Shown here in pieces: positions 14,665 through 22,635 of a stretch of DNA of 64,000 nt. This stretch comes from Bacteroides acidifaciens (lineage in GTDB: Bacteria; Bacteroidota; Bacteroidia; Bacteroidales; Bacteroidaceae), in the NCBI RefSeq assembly GCF_903181435.1, contig NZ_CAEUHO010000001.1, forward strand, positions 1,860,001 to 1,924,000, written 5' to 3'. The position numbers and the translations under genes are program-made. How positions within the stretch are numbered: the stretch's first letter is position 1; each line of letters opens with the position of its first letter. Under the pieces are notes generated by a model. It had not been told where the DNA came from, did not search any database, and saw only the letters and a program-made list of their open reading frames with translations.

Positions 14665-14734
14665 GCAAATATAAACGTATTTACGTTAATTACAAAGCAT
14701 AAAACTTGATAAATAATCGTATTTACGTTAATTA
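14665..14734. promoter_or_regulatory. Repressor operator region with leftward promoter
   Basis: Two identical 17-mers CGTATTTACGTTAATTA start at 14676 and 14718, 42 bp apart (four helical turns). The first lies in the perfect palindrome AACGTA-tt-TACGTT; the second is imperfect. The leftward promoter has -7 TATATTTG (14665-14672, minus strand) and -33 TTTG 19 bp upstream, with operator 1 exactly in the spacer. Operator 2 sits just before the repressor start, suggesting autoregulation. Confidence 0.7.
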
Positions 14735-14749
14735 ACTATTGATATAGAT

Positions 14750-15145
14750 ATGACTGAAACAAGCGTAAACGAAAAAATTAGAGAGATTATCTCTTATTAT
14801 AAGCTGTCAGACAGGCAGTTTTCCATTAAAATTGGGGTAACCCAATCGGTGATTGGTTCTATGTTTCAAAAAAACACAGAACCTTCCTCTAAAGTAATTA
14901 GGCTCACATTAAACGCATTTACGGATATTTCAGCAGATTGGTTACTACGCAATAAAGGTCCAATGCTGATTTCAGATATCAAACCTGATCCAAGTATTGA
15001 ACGCATGGAACGTTTAGTTGATACAATAGCAACCCTTCAGGGAACTATAAATGAGCAAATGAAAACTAATCAATTACTAACAGAGAAGTTGAAAAAGATC
15101 GAAGGTGAACTAGCGATGTTGAAAAATGAACGAAATGTAGGATAA
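14750..15145 (+). CDS. Phage repressor, HTH plus coiled-coil tail
   Basis: 131 residues. An N-terminal XRE-like HTH (KLSDRQFSIKIGVTQSVIGS, then an NTEPSSKVIRLTLNAF helix) is followed by a linker and a C-terminal coiled coil (MERLVDTIATLQGTINEQMK to KKIEGELAMLKNERN). There is no LexA-type peptidase, so it is not self-cleaving. It is transcribed rightward from the divergent operator region and followed by cargo genes. Its C-terminal tail is copied twice downstream, at 15977-16126 and 16806-16841. Confidence 0.8.
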   Translation: MTETSVNEKIREIISYYKLSDRQFSIKIGVTQSVIGSMFQKNTEPSSKVIRLTLNAFTDISADWLLRNKGPMLISDIKPDPSIERMERLVDTIATLQGTINEQMKTNQLLTEKLKKIEGELAMLKNERNVG

Positions 15146-15159
15146 AAAATAAAAAGACA

Positions 15160-15852
15160 ATGATGAAAAACAAACTACTATACATACTTTTATTAAGTAT
15201 TATTGTAACATCTTGCAATACACTCCCAAAGCCACAAACTTTTATTAAGATTATAGACTATTCACTACTTACCAAAGAAGGCATCTATGTGACAGAATCT
15301 AATTCCGTTAATTTCGATTATATAGCGGTAGGAAGTATTATTGTAACTGAAAAAGGAGGATGGGAATTTGAAAAAAGAATCGATCCCAATATTGAATCAG
15401 CATTAAAGAAACTTGTTATAGAACTAAAAAAAATAAACGCAAATGGAATTATTAATTTAACAGTGTCATATTCTTCCGAACTCGCAAGCTTCTCCACATC
15501 TCAAGTATATGTCCCTACAATTACGGTTAGAGGCATGGCTATCAAAACTTCAGAAAACAAATTAACAGATATACCTATAATAAAAACATCACCTCAAAAA
15601 GAAAAGGACAATTATCTTGGAAAAGTTGACGATGTAGAATGTTGGATAATAAAAAAATACACTAACGGTGTCCGAATAAGGACATCTAAAAAACTCTCAG
15701 TAGAGCAAATAAGAAGGGCTAAGGACGTATTTCTATTAAAAGGACAGATTATGTTTTATTTAAAAGGAGATGAAGAAAAAAAACAGTCATATGCAGGAAT
15801 AGATGATAAACATATCATACTGTACGACAGAAACGATTTCATCGAACTATAA
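15160..15852 (+). CDS. Cargo 1: lipoprotein, unknown
   Basis: 230 residues starting MMKNKLLYILLLSIIVTSCN, a clear lipoprotein signal with lipobox VTSC. The middle contains VGSIIVTEKGG and NANGIINLTVSY with a VRGMAIK strand, faintly like YbjQ-type heavy-metal-binding domains. It lies 14 bp after the repressor and ahead of the second repressor-tail copy. Likely a lysogenic-conversion gene at the cell surface; function unknown. Confidence 0.65.
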   Translation: MMKNKLLYILLLSIIVTSCNTLPKPQTFIKIIDYSLLTKEGIYVTESNSVNFDYIAVGSIIVTEKGGWEFEKRIDPNIESALKKLVIELKKINANGIINLTVSYSSELASFSTSQVYVPTITVRGMAIKTSENKLTDIPIIKTSPQKEKDNYLGKVDDVECWIIKKYTNGVRIRTSKKLSVEQIRRAKDVFLLKGQIMFYLKGDEEKKQSYAGIDDKHIILYDRNDFIEL

Positions 15853-15976
15853 TTTAAACATAATAAAGCGCTTACACCGCAAGAAATATTGATATATTAA
15901 AATCTTTTGATGATATATCTACCGAATAGCTTTTAAGAGGTAATGGAAATATGTTTAAATAGAAAAAAGAACCAGG
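15853..15976. other. Spacer between cargo 1 and repressor-tail copy
   Basis: 124 bp, AT-rich, with no gene or clear terminator. It joins the end of cargo 1 to the duplicated repressor tail. Confidence 0.4.
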
Positions 15977-16126
15977 AATGGACAAATTGAAAAGTATAGT
16001 ATATACCATAGCGAATCTACAGGATGAGATTAATGAAAAGACGATGCTCACTCAACGTCTTTTGGAAGAGAATCAAAAGTTAAAGGGTGAACTGGCTATG
16101 TTGAAGAATGAAAGAAATATTGGATA
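15977..16126 (+). CDS. Repressor C-terminal tail duplicate (49 aa)
   Basis: A free-standing 49-residue frame with its own ATG at 15977 whose product matches the coiled-coil tail of the repressor: TIANLQDEINEK against TIATLQGTINEQ and an end GELAMLKNERNIG against GELAMLKNERNVG. The last 42 bp are about 85% identical to the repressor. It could be a leftover of recombination or a real peptide that pairs with the repressor coiled coil. Confidence 0.65.
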
Positions 16127-16146
16127 ATTTAAATTTATACACACTA

Positions 16147-16803
16147 ATGAAAACATTATTATTTATCGTTGCATCAGCTACCATATTATTAAGTGGATGC
16201 AAATCTAAAGAAGAAAAAGCTAATGAATTAATTAAGGACGATATGTTTAAAGTCCTATATGATTTTGCTAGCTATGAACCTATTGAAACCAATATAGACA
16301 GTGCTTTTACATCTGTATATACAGATTCAATCATTACAAGACATGCCTATTTCATTAAAATAGCTATTGAAAAAGCAGATGAATATCTAGATGAAATGAA
16401 AGATGCACGAAAAACCATGGAGATTTGGAGTGATGGTTATTCTTCATATAGTAACTCTAGATATTATGAAGCTAAAAATAAATTCAATGAAAATCTAGAA
16501 AAAGCCAAAGCATGTACTAATATGGTTTCACTACATTCGGACAGTATAAAAGACAGAGCTAATTTTATAAAAAAAGAATTTTGTGGTTGGAAAGCAATAC
16601 ATAAATTTAGATGTAAAACTAAAGGAGGTAGCCCAGACATAGGAAATTATGAATATATATTTGATAAGGATTTCAAGGAAATTATTAATAAAGAAGATTT
16701 AGATGACAAAGATTACATTAAAATCAAAGAACTTATTAATGAAGTATTAGAAAGCAAAAAAGAAAGTGATGAAACTGATTCTAAAAGTAATAATGAAATA
16801 TAA
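16147..16803 (+). CDS. Cargo 2: lipoprotein, unknown
   Basis: 218 residues from ATG 16147 (MKTLLFIVASATILLSGCKS), the start that gives a proper lipobox LSGC; an upstream in-frame ATG lies inside the repressor-tail copy. The rest is highly charged and helical (YLDEMKDARKTMEIWSDG, YEAKNKFNENLEKAKAC). Not recognised. It sits between the second and third repressor-tail copies. Confidence 0.65.
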   Translation: MKTLLFIVASATILLSGCKSKEEKANELIKDDMFKVLYDFASYEPIETNIDSAFTSVYTDSIITRHAYFIKIAIEKADEYLDEMKDARKTMEIWSDGYSSYSNSRYYEAKNKFNENLEKAKACTNMVSLHSDSIKDRANFIKKEFCGWKAIHKFRCKTKGGSPDIGNYEYIFDKDFKEIINKEDLDDKDYIKIKELINEVLESKKESDETDSKSNNEI

Positions 16804-16805
16804 GT

Positions 16806-16841
16806 TTAGAACTGTTGAAGCATGAACGAAATATAGGATAG
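16806..16841 (+). pseudogene. Third repressor-tail remnant
   Basis: Only the last 11 codons remain: LELLKHERNIG then TAG, matching the repressor end AMLKNERNVG. No start codon. It lies between cargo 2 and cargo 3, exactly where a tail copy is expected if cargo was inserted by recombination at the repressor 3' end. Confidence 0.6.
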
Positions 16842-16866
16842 AACCAATCAATAAAACAGATACGAC

Positions 16867-17157
16867 ATGAAAATAATTACATTTATCACTTTTGCCATTG
16901 TACCAATGGCACTATTTGCACAAGCTCCTGCACCTACATCATCCGGCGGATTCGGTTCAGTACTTATGGTATTACTTATCTGTGCTATAATCTTTATCGT
17001 TTGCAGAGAACTACTCTGCTGGTACTATAAAATTAATAAAATGGTATCTAACCAGGAAGAAATTATTAGGCTGCTAAAGCTAATAGCAGACAGAGATAAT
17101 AGTAAAATTAACCAAGAGAATAAAGAAATAATTATCGATCCATTTCACAAAAAATAA
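16867..17157 (+). CDS. Cargo 3a: membrane-anchored small protein
   Basis: 96 residues. N-terminal signal or helix (IITFITFAIVPMALFAQ), a glycine/proline linker, a membrane segment (VLMVLLICAIIFIVCREL), then a charged helix (KMVSNQEEIIRLLKLIADRD). Not recognised. It is followed after 3 bp by the two-helix protein gene, so they are co-transcribed. Confidence 0.55.
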   Translation: MKIITFITFAIVPMALFAQAPAPTSSGGFGSVLMVLLICAIIFIVCRELLCWYYKINKMVSNQEEIIRLLKLIADRDNSKINQENKEIIIDPFHKK

Positions 17158-17160
17158 ACT

Positions 17161-17667
17161 ATGATAGCACGTAATAGAATATGGGAAGAATTAAAGCAAG
17201 CAAGAGCAAATGTTTTATGTTTGCAAAAATACACCGACATTAGACGTGCTCACAATAGATATTACAATGGATTTATAGCACTTTCTGCATCAGCTGGAGC
17301 TTTGGGATTTTCCATTAATGAATACATTCCATTTATCACTTCATTGTTAATTGGTTTCGTATCAATAACTAAATCTATAATGCCCAACTTCCTGCAATCA
17401 GAACCCGAACTATCTGAATTAGATAATTTGTCCAACTTTTATGTACGCTACATGAATCATTTAGAAAATATATGGTATGATTTTGATCATGAACATATAG
17501 ATGAAAAAGAAGCAATGAAACGCTTTTTTGAGATAAAAGAGACAGAGTGCGATAAAGAATCACAATTAAATAAAGGTATCAGATATATATCTAAAAGACT
17601 TCAACATCAAATAGATGAACAAGCTGAAGAATATATTAACCGAGTATATTTTGAAAAAGAAAATTAA
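17161..17667 (+). CDS. Cargo 3b: SLATT-like two-helix membrane protein
   Basis: 168 residues. A soluble helical start (RIWEELKQARANVLCLQKYT) is followed by two close membrane helices (about 40-58 and 61-80: FIALSASAGALGFSINEY and IPFITSLLIGFVSITKSI) and a charged helical C-terminus. This layout is that of SLATT-type effectors found in nucleotide-signalling defence systems, but no nucleotide-synthesising partner is visible, so the match is only architectural. It lies in a phage cargo slot between the small membrane gene and two tiny proline-rich genes. Confidence 0.5.
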   Translation: MIARNRIWEELKQARANVLCLQKYTDIRRAHNRYYNGFIALSASAGALGFSINEYIPFITSLLIGFVSITKSIMPNFLQSEPELSELDNLSNFYVRYMNHLENIWYDFDHEHIDEKEAMKRFFEIKETECDKESQLNKGIRYISKRLQHQIDEQAEEYINRVYFEKEN

Positions 17668-17669
17668 TT

Positions 17670-17834
17670 ATGGCTAAAACGACAAATTCAGGAAAGACCT
17701 CCAATCACGAAACTAATTATGGAGGTGGGTATGGAAAGATTCATATTATACATGATAAACCAATATCACCTGTTGGCTCTATGCCTTTACCGTGTAAAAC
17801 ACCACCACCTCCTAAAAGTAAAACAAGTAAATAA
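17670..17834 (+). CDS. Cargo 3c: proline-rich mini-protein (54 aa)
   Basis: 54 residues from ATG 17670. Gly/Tyr-rich centre (NYGGGYGKIHIIHDKP), then SPVGSMPLPCKTPPPPKS and a basic end. It starts 2 bp after the SLATT-like gene and is followed 15 bp later by a second proline-rich gene. No family recognised; PPPP stretches suggest a disordered binding peptide. Confidence 0.55.
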   Translation: MAKTTNSGKTSNHETNYGGGYGKIHIIHDKPISPVGSMPLPCKTPPPPKSKTSK

Positions 17835-17849
17835 CTTAATAATATAAAT

Positions 17850-18008
17850 ATGGGATATACAAAGAAAATTAATAATGGAGATTATACTCCAAAAGAGATG
17901 CCACGCAGTTCCTCTATTCCACCTCCCCCAAAAAGGGAAGAAAGGTCTATACCTCAAACAACGAACACTCCTCCGTCAAACAAAAGCGGTAATAGTGGAA
18001 AAAAGTAA
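17850..18008 (+). CDS. Cargo 3d: proline-rich mini-protein (52 aa)
   Basis: 52 residues from ATG 17850 (MGYTKKINNGDYTPKEMPRS), with SSIPPPPKREERSIP and a Ser/Asn/Lys-rich tail. It has the same size, charge and PPPP core as the preceding gene, so the two may be diverged relatives. It ends exactly where the convergent gene 18009-18239 ends. Confidence 0.5.
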   Translation: MGYTKKINNGDYTPKEMPRSSSIPPPPKREERSIPQTTNTPPSNKSGNSGKK

Positions 18009-18239
18009 TCATATTCTCTTCTTCCATTCCCATGGTTTGGGAGAAGGAATATAGTCGACAGGAATTCCTTTTTCAGATAAGATCCTTTGCAAATGCCAAA
18101 CAAGTGCTTCATCAGTAACATTTTTTTCGCCTGTAAGGTATCTTATCTGATAAACGATTCCTTCCAATGAGGCTTTTGAAATAGGCTTTATTCTCTTGAA
18201 CATACGATAATCAATTCTAGTGATGCGCAAATATAACAT
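18009..18239 (-). CDS. Small protein, unknown, prophage edge
   Basis: 76 residues; the true start may be the internal Met at 18203 (MFKRIKPISKASLEGIVYQI). It has a helical core with GEKNVTDEALVWHLQRIL and a proline-rich end (SPKPWEWKKRI). Not recognised. It is convergent with the cargo genes and the last leftward gene before the chromosome. Confidence 0.45.
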   Translation of the reverse strand: MLYLRITRIDYRMFKRIKPISKASLEGIVYQIRYLTGEKNVTDEALVWHLQRILSEKGIPVDYIPSPKPWEWKKRI

Positions 18240-18516
18240 TTAAAGTAATATAAAACATGAAATACAGAAATCTTGATAGTACATGATACAACAACATTGC
18301 TGTTACCGTGCTGTTTAGCATTTTTCAACGGCTATAACTAATTAAGATTGAAGTCATTCATAGACAAATTTAAGAATATGTCTAGTTTAGTTTTTGTGTT
18401 GAATGGCTTCCTCGTCGGCGGACGAACAAGGAAGCCATTTTTATATATTACAAGAATAATATTGCACAAAATATACATATTTTCCATAACTTTGCAGCGA
18501 CAAAATATCACACAAA
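18240..18516. other. Likely phage/chromosome junction region
   Basis: 277 bp without a gene. It contains a terminator at 18403-18441 and a -7 box TAACTTTG at 18487-18494 for the small gene at 18517. The prophage probably ends here or just beyond, but no att core can be named because the other prophage end is outside the window. Confidence 0.35.
18403..18441 (+). terminator. Terminator hairpin
   Basis: Perfect 10-bp stem ATGGCTTCCT / AGGAAGCCAT, an inner CGTC/GACG pair, and a following T run. It separates the prophage edge from the next promoter. Confidence 0.7.
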
Positions 18517-18728
18517 TGGAATATGCTGTAGAAGAGTTGAAAAGTGCACTAATAGAGAAATGCGAAAGTGAAGGAATCTTATACGCAATGGTTGCGGTAG
18601 ACCGTCGTACGAAAGAAATAATTCTTCCTGATACTTTAAAAGGAGCGTTGCAACATCCTGAATACTTTGTATGTACTTGCAAGAAAGTAAAAGATGAATA
18701 TATAGTAGAGGAGATTACGAAAGCGTAA
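18517..18728 (+). CDS. Small protein, unknown
   Basis: 70 residues from ATG 18517 (MEYAVEELKSALIEKCESEG), preceded by a proper -7 box at 18487. A longer upstream frame would read through the terminator hairpin and is rejected. An alpha/beta small fold is likely. It may be a host or phage gene; it is followed by the convergent pgl. Confidence 0.55.
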
Positions 18729-18768
18729 CTCTCCTCGATTGCCGATAAACATACTTTCCGGCATTTGT

Positions 18769-19503
18769 TTAGTTTAAATCTTTTTTATTCAGGTCATCAA
18801 TATAAAAAGCAGCTCCTTTATCCATAAACAGTTCTACATTCTGTGCATGATGAGCAATGTATGCTGCCGGTCCGGTATCACCCGAATTACAGATTTCCTC
18901 TACTACATCCGCTTTGCTTTTTCCCGTTATCAGAAATATGACATGACGGGCATTCAGAATGGGATAGCCGGTCATCGCAATACGTTTCTGTCCGTTGCGG
19001 GGATGGGTGCTGACCACATAAATGTCATTGGAAGTCAACAAATCTTCTTGTCCGGGGAAAATGGAAGAAGTATGCCCGTCATCTCCTGCCCCCAACAATA
19101 TAATATCAAACTCCGGCCAACCTTGCTTGAGCGGCACTTGCTTCTTGACTAATTCCGAATAGCGGACAGCTTCTTTCAGCGGCTTTGCTTCACCACGAAT
19201 ACGAAAGACATTCTCATAAGGAATGGGAGCCAATCCTAAAAGAAGGTTACGCATCATCCCATAATTACTGTCCGAGTCATCGGGCGGCACACAACGTTCG
19301 TCCACCCAATAGATATGCATGCGGTTCCAGGGAGTAATATCCATATACTCATTCGCCCATAAGTCGAACATCAGAGCAGGGGTGTTGCCACCGCTCACAG
19401 CTATATTGAACACCTTGCCAGGTTCTTCTTTTATGATTTCCACCAGGCGGAGTATCAACTCCCGGGACGTCTCTATGGACGAGGGAAAAACTTCTAGTCT
19501 CAT
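18769..19503 (-). CDS. pgl: 6-phosphogluconolactonase
   Basis: 244 residues. Hydrolyses 6-phosphogluconolactone to 6-phosphogluconate in the oxidative pentose-phosphate pathway. Family motifs are visible: VSGGNTPALMFD near residue 38, VDERCVPPDDSDSNYGM near 85 and LLGAGDDGHTSSIFPGQ near 140. Length is normal for DevB-type enzymes. It is last in the gnd-zwf-pgl operon and its start overlaps the zwf stop by 4 bp. Confidence 0.96.
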   Translation of the reverse strand: MRLEVFPSSIETSRELILRLVEIIKEEPGKVFNIAVSGGNTPALMFDLWANEYMDITPWNRMHIYWVDERCVPPDDSDSNYGMMRNLLLGLAPIPYENVFRIRGEAKPLKEAVRYSELVKKQVPLKQGWPEFDIILLGAGDDGHTSSIFPGQEDLLTSNDIYVVSTHPRNGQKRIAMTGYPILNARHVIFLITGKSKADVVEEICNSGDTGPAAYIAHHAQNVELFMDKGAAFYIDDLNKKDLN

Positions 19504-20996
19504 AATTCACAATATTGATCTGTGTTTGTCAAATTCTTACAGGGATTCGTCCAGTCAGCTCCATGTTCGTGCATCATAGCTTCACTTTCCAAAGGTCCCC
19601 ACGTACCCGCAGGATAGCCGTAAAGAGGTGCATCGGGATTCTCTTTCCAATAACGGAGTACCGGCTCGAAGAATTTCCATGAGGCTTCCACTGCGTCACT
19701 TCGAGTAAACAAGGTCGGGTCACCCTGGATACAATCGTCTATCAGACGTGCATAAGCGTCACCGCTAGGCACACCACCCAACTGGGCATAACTGAAGTCC
19801 ATCGTCACCTGGCGGACTTCGAAGCCTGCACCAGGGACTTTCATTCCAATCTTGAGGACTATTCCTTCGTTTGGCTGCAAACGAAGAATCAATTTATTTG
19901 CCCGCGGACAGTTTCCACCGGCACAATGAAACATCTGGTGGGGTGTCTCCCGGAAATGCACTACGATTTCCGTCACCTTTGTCGGCATCTGTTTGCCTGT
20001 GCGGATGTAGAACGGAACACCGCTCCAGCGCCAATTGCTGATGCCCAGTTTCATGGCAATATAAGTTTCCGTGCGCGAATCGGGAGATACGCCTTTTTCT
20101 TCACGGTATCCTTTCTTATTGCCGGAAGCAGTATATTGTCCGCGAACGATATGTTCGTTTAAGTCTTCTTCATTCAACGGAGTCAGAGATTCGTAGACCT
20201 TCACGACTTCGTTACGGAAATTATCAGCGTTGAAAACAGCAGGCGGCTCCATAGCCGTGAGGGCTACAAGTTGGATAAGATGGTTCTGCACCATATCACG
20301 CAAGGCTCCTGCCGTTTCGTAGAATCCGCCACGCTGTTCGATACCGAGATTTTCAACGGCAGTTATTTCTACATAGTCGATATAGTTCCGGTTCCAGAGC
20401 GGTTCGAAGATACCGTTAGCAAAACGGAAAGCCAGTACGTTCTGGGCAGTCTCTTTGCCAAGGAAATGGTCGATACGGTAAATCTGCTGTTCGTTGAAGA
20501 CCGAAGCATAGATTTTGTTCAGCTCACGTGCCGATTCGAGGTCGTAGCCGAAAGGCTTCTCAACAATGATACGTGAATGGGGAGTATTGAGTCCGGCTGC
20601 TTTCAGATGCAGGGGCACTACGCCATAAAGTGACGGCGGAGTGGCAAGATAGAACAGCAGGTTGTCAGGGTCTACCTCGTTGGTCAACTCTACCAGCCGT
20701 TGACGAAGTGTCGGGTAACCTTCTTCTTTTGCCGGGTCCATTGGCAGGTAATACAAATGAGAGACAAAGGCATCCATCAATGCCGCATCCTGTTCTTCAG
20801 ACTTCACAAAAGTCTGAAGTTCACCTAATATATATGAACGGTAATCCTCGTCAGAGTAGATTGTACGCCCGATACCCACGATACTATAATCTCCGGTCAA
20901 CCGCTTCTCGCGGAAGAGGGAGTAAAGGGCGGGCATCAACTTACGCTTGGTAAGGTCGCCGGACGCACCGAAAATAATCATTGCAAATTTATCCAT
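19500..20996 (-). CDS. zwf: Glucose-6-phosphate 1-dehydrogenase
   Basis: 498 residues. Oxidises glucose-6-phosphate to the lactone, making NADPH. It has the nucleotide fingerprint FGASGDLTKRKLMPALY at the N-terminus, the substrate lysine in IVEKPFGYDLESA, and the active-site motif RIDHFLGKE near residue 178 (the family has Tyr where this has Phe). Middle gene of the operon, 54 bp behind gnd. Confidence 0.97.
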   Translation of the reverse strand: MDKFAMIIFGASGDLTKRKLMPALYSLFREKRLTGDYSIVGIGRTIYSDEDYRSYILGELQTFVKSEEQDAALMDAFVSHLYYLPMDPAKEEGYPTLRQRLVELTNEVDPDNLLFYLATPPSLYGVVPLHLKAAGLNTPHSRIIVEKPFGYDLESARELNKIYASVFNEQQIYRIDHFLGKETAQNVLAFRFANGIFEPLWNRNYIDYVEITAVENLGIEQRGGFYETAGALRDMVQNHLIQLVALTAMEPPAVFNADNFRNEVVKVYESLTPLNEEDLNEHIVRGQYTASGNKKGYREEKGVSPDSRTETYIAMKLGISNWRWSGVPFYIRTGKQMPTKVTEIVVHFRETPHQMFHCAGGNCPRANKLILRLQPNEGIVLKIGMKVPGAGFEVRQVTMDFSYAQLGGVPSGDAYARLIDDCIQGDPTLFTRSDAVEASWKFFEPVLRYWKENPDAPLYGYPAGTWGPLESEAMMHEHGADWTNPCKNLTNTDQYCEL

Positions 20997-21050
20997 TGTC
21001 GCTTTTTTATTTCTTACTTATAAAACAATCTTATTACTCATAATTTCCTG

Positions 21051-22526
21051 TCAGACGTTGTACGTGCCCGACTTCGTATCGCCACCGCGTCCCGTCCAGT
21101 TTTCGTGGAAGAACTGGCCGCGCAACTCATCTTTACGTTCGAAAGTGTGCGCGCCGAAATAGTCACGCTGTGCCTGTACAAGGTTGGCGGGCAAATCGGC
21201 AGAAGTGAGCGAATAGAAATAGTTCAAGGCGGAAGAGAAAGCAGGAACAGGAAGTTCTTCTTTCATAGCTTCGGTCACGAGGCTCTTCCAACCGGGGAGT
21301 AACGTTTTCATCTCTTCCTTGAAATAAGGAGCCAACAACAAGTGCTTAGGCTTGTCGGTGGCTTCGAAGGCGGCTGCAATGTCGTTCAGGAATATGCTGC
21401 GGATGATGCATCCACCACGCCACATACGGGCAATGGAAGCCAAGTCGAGATGCCAAGCGAAAGCGTCGGAAGCACGTTGCAACACGGCGAATCCTTGGGC
21501 ATAGGAGACGAGCTTGGAAGCATAAAGAGCGGAGAAAATGTCCTTGACGAGTTCCACCTTATTATATATAGGTTGTGTATGTTGGCACTGGAATTGTTTG
21601 GAAGCCAGGCGGCGCAAATCTTTCTGGGCGGAGAGACTGCGTTCAAACACGGCTGTGGCAATCAGTCCTAACGGCATGCCGAGTTCCATAGCATTGATGA
21701 CCGACCATTTGCCTGTTCCTTTCTGTCCGGCAGCGTCCAGAATCTTATCAATGAGATAACCGCCGGCTTTGTCTTTATGACGCAAGATGTTGGCAGTAAT
21801 TTCGATAAGGTAACTGCGAAGTTTGCCTTCGTTCCAACGGGCAAAGACGTCTGCCATTTCCTCATTGTTCAAATCGAGCAGTTTCTTCATTACCCAATAG
21901 GCTTCGGCAATCAGTTGCATGTCGCCATATTCGATACCGTTGTGAATCATCTTCACGAAGTGACCGGAACCTGCCGGACCTACCCATTGGCAGCAAGGAG
22001 TACCGTCCGGCGCTTTTGCCGCAATGCTCTGAAGAATCGGTTTCACTTCCGGCCATGCTTTTTCCGAACCGCCGGGCATGATGGAAGCACCGTTCAAAGC
22101 CCCTTCTTCACCACCGGACACGCCACTGCCGACGAAAAGAAAACCTTTCGATTCGGCAAGCTCGACACGGCGGTTGGTATCCTCGTAATTGGAATTACCA
22201 CCGTCGATAAGAATATCACCGGATGAGAGCAACGGGAAAAGCTGCTCCATCAGTTCGTCTACCGGACTTCCGGCACGAACCATCATCATTATTTTCCGGG
22301 GGGTAGCTATTGAGTCTACAAAAGCTTTTATATCTGTGAATCCTTCGATATTTTTGCCTTTTGCCCGGCCGTTCATAAAGCGGTCTACTACTCCTTCTTC
22401 CACTCCGGGAACGGTACGGTTATAAACCGATACATGCCATCCCTTACTCTCCATATTTAAAGCAAGATTCTCGCCCATCACAGCCAAGCCGATAAGTCCG
22501 ATATCTGTTTTATTCTGATTTGCCAT
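21051..22526 (-). CDS. gnd: 6-phosphogluconate dehydrogenase, decarboxylating
   Basis: 491 residues. Converts 6-phosphogluconate to ribulose-5-phosphate and CO2 with NADP. It shows the Rossmann start IGLIGLAVMGENLALNM, the ILIDGGNSNYEDT motif, VSGGEEGALNGASIMPGG, and the catalytic HFVKMIHNGIEYGDMQL. It is first in the operon, with its promoter presumably in 22527-22600, divergent from the symporter. Confidence 0.97.
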   Translation of the reverse strand: MANQNKTDIGLIGLAVMGENLALNMESKGWHVSVYNRTVPGVEEGVVDRFMNGRAKGKNIEGFTDIKAFVDSIATPRKIMMMVRAGSPVDELMEQLFPLLSSGDILIDGGNSNYEDTNRRVELAESKGFLFVGSGVSGGEEGALNGASIMPGGSEKAWPEVKPILQSIAAKAPDGTPCCQWVGPAGSGHFVKMIHNGIEYGDMQLIAEAYWVMKKLLDLNNEEMADVFARWNEGKLRSYLIEITANILRHKDKAGGYLIDKILDAAGQKGTGKWSVINAMELGMPLGLIATAVFERSLSAQKDLRRLASKQFQCQHTQPIYNKVELVKDIFSALYASKLVSYAQGFAVLQRASDAFAWHLDLASIARMWRGGCIIRSIFLNDIAAAFEATDKPKHLLLAPYFKEEMKTLLPGWKSLVTEAMKEELPVPAFSSALNYFYSLTSADLPANLVQAQRDYFGAHTFERKDELRGQFFHENWTGRGGDTKSGTYNV

Positions 22527-22605
22527 AACTTGTATATTTTGTAATAATATTTACCATAGTAACAATTGAAATGAACATTTGTTCGATATATTTAGATTAA
22601 AATAT

Positions 22606-22613
22606 TATTTTTG
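22606..22613 (+). promoter_or_regulatory. -7 box TATTTTTG of the symporter gene
   Basis: A consensus -7 box 22 bp before ATG 22636, which supports that start over a longer upstream frame. Confidence 0.5.
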
Positions 22614-22635
22614 CGGGCAACAAATAGAAACAGAA

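Noticed and set aside
18240..18516. Attachment site of the prophage
   Set aside because: The other end is outside the window, so no direct repeat can be shown.
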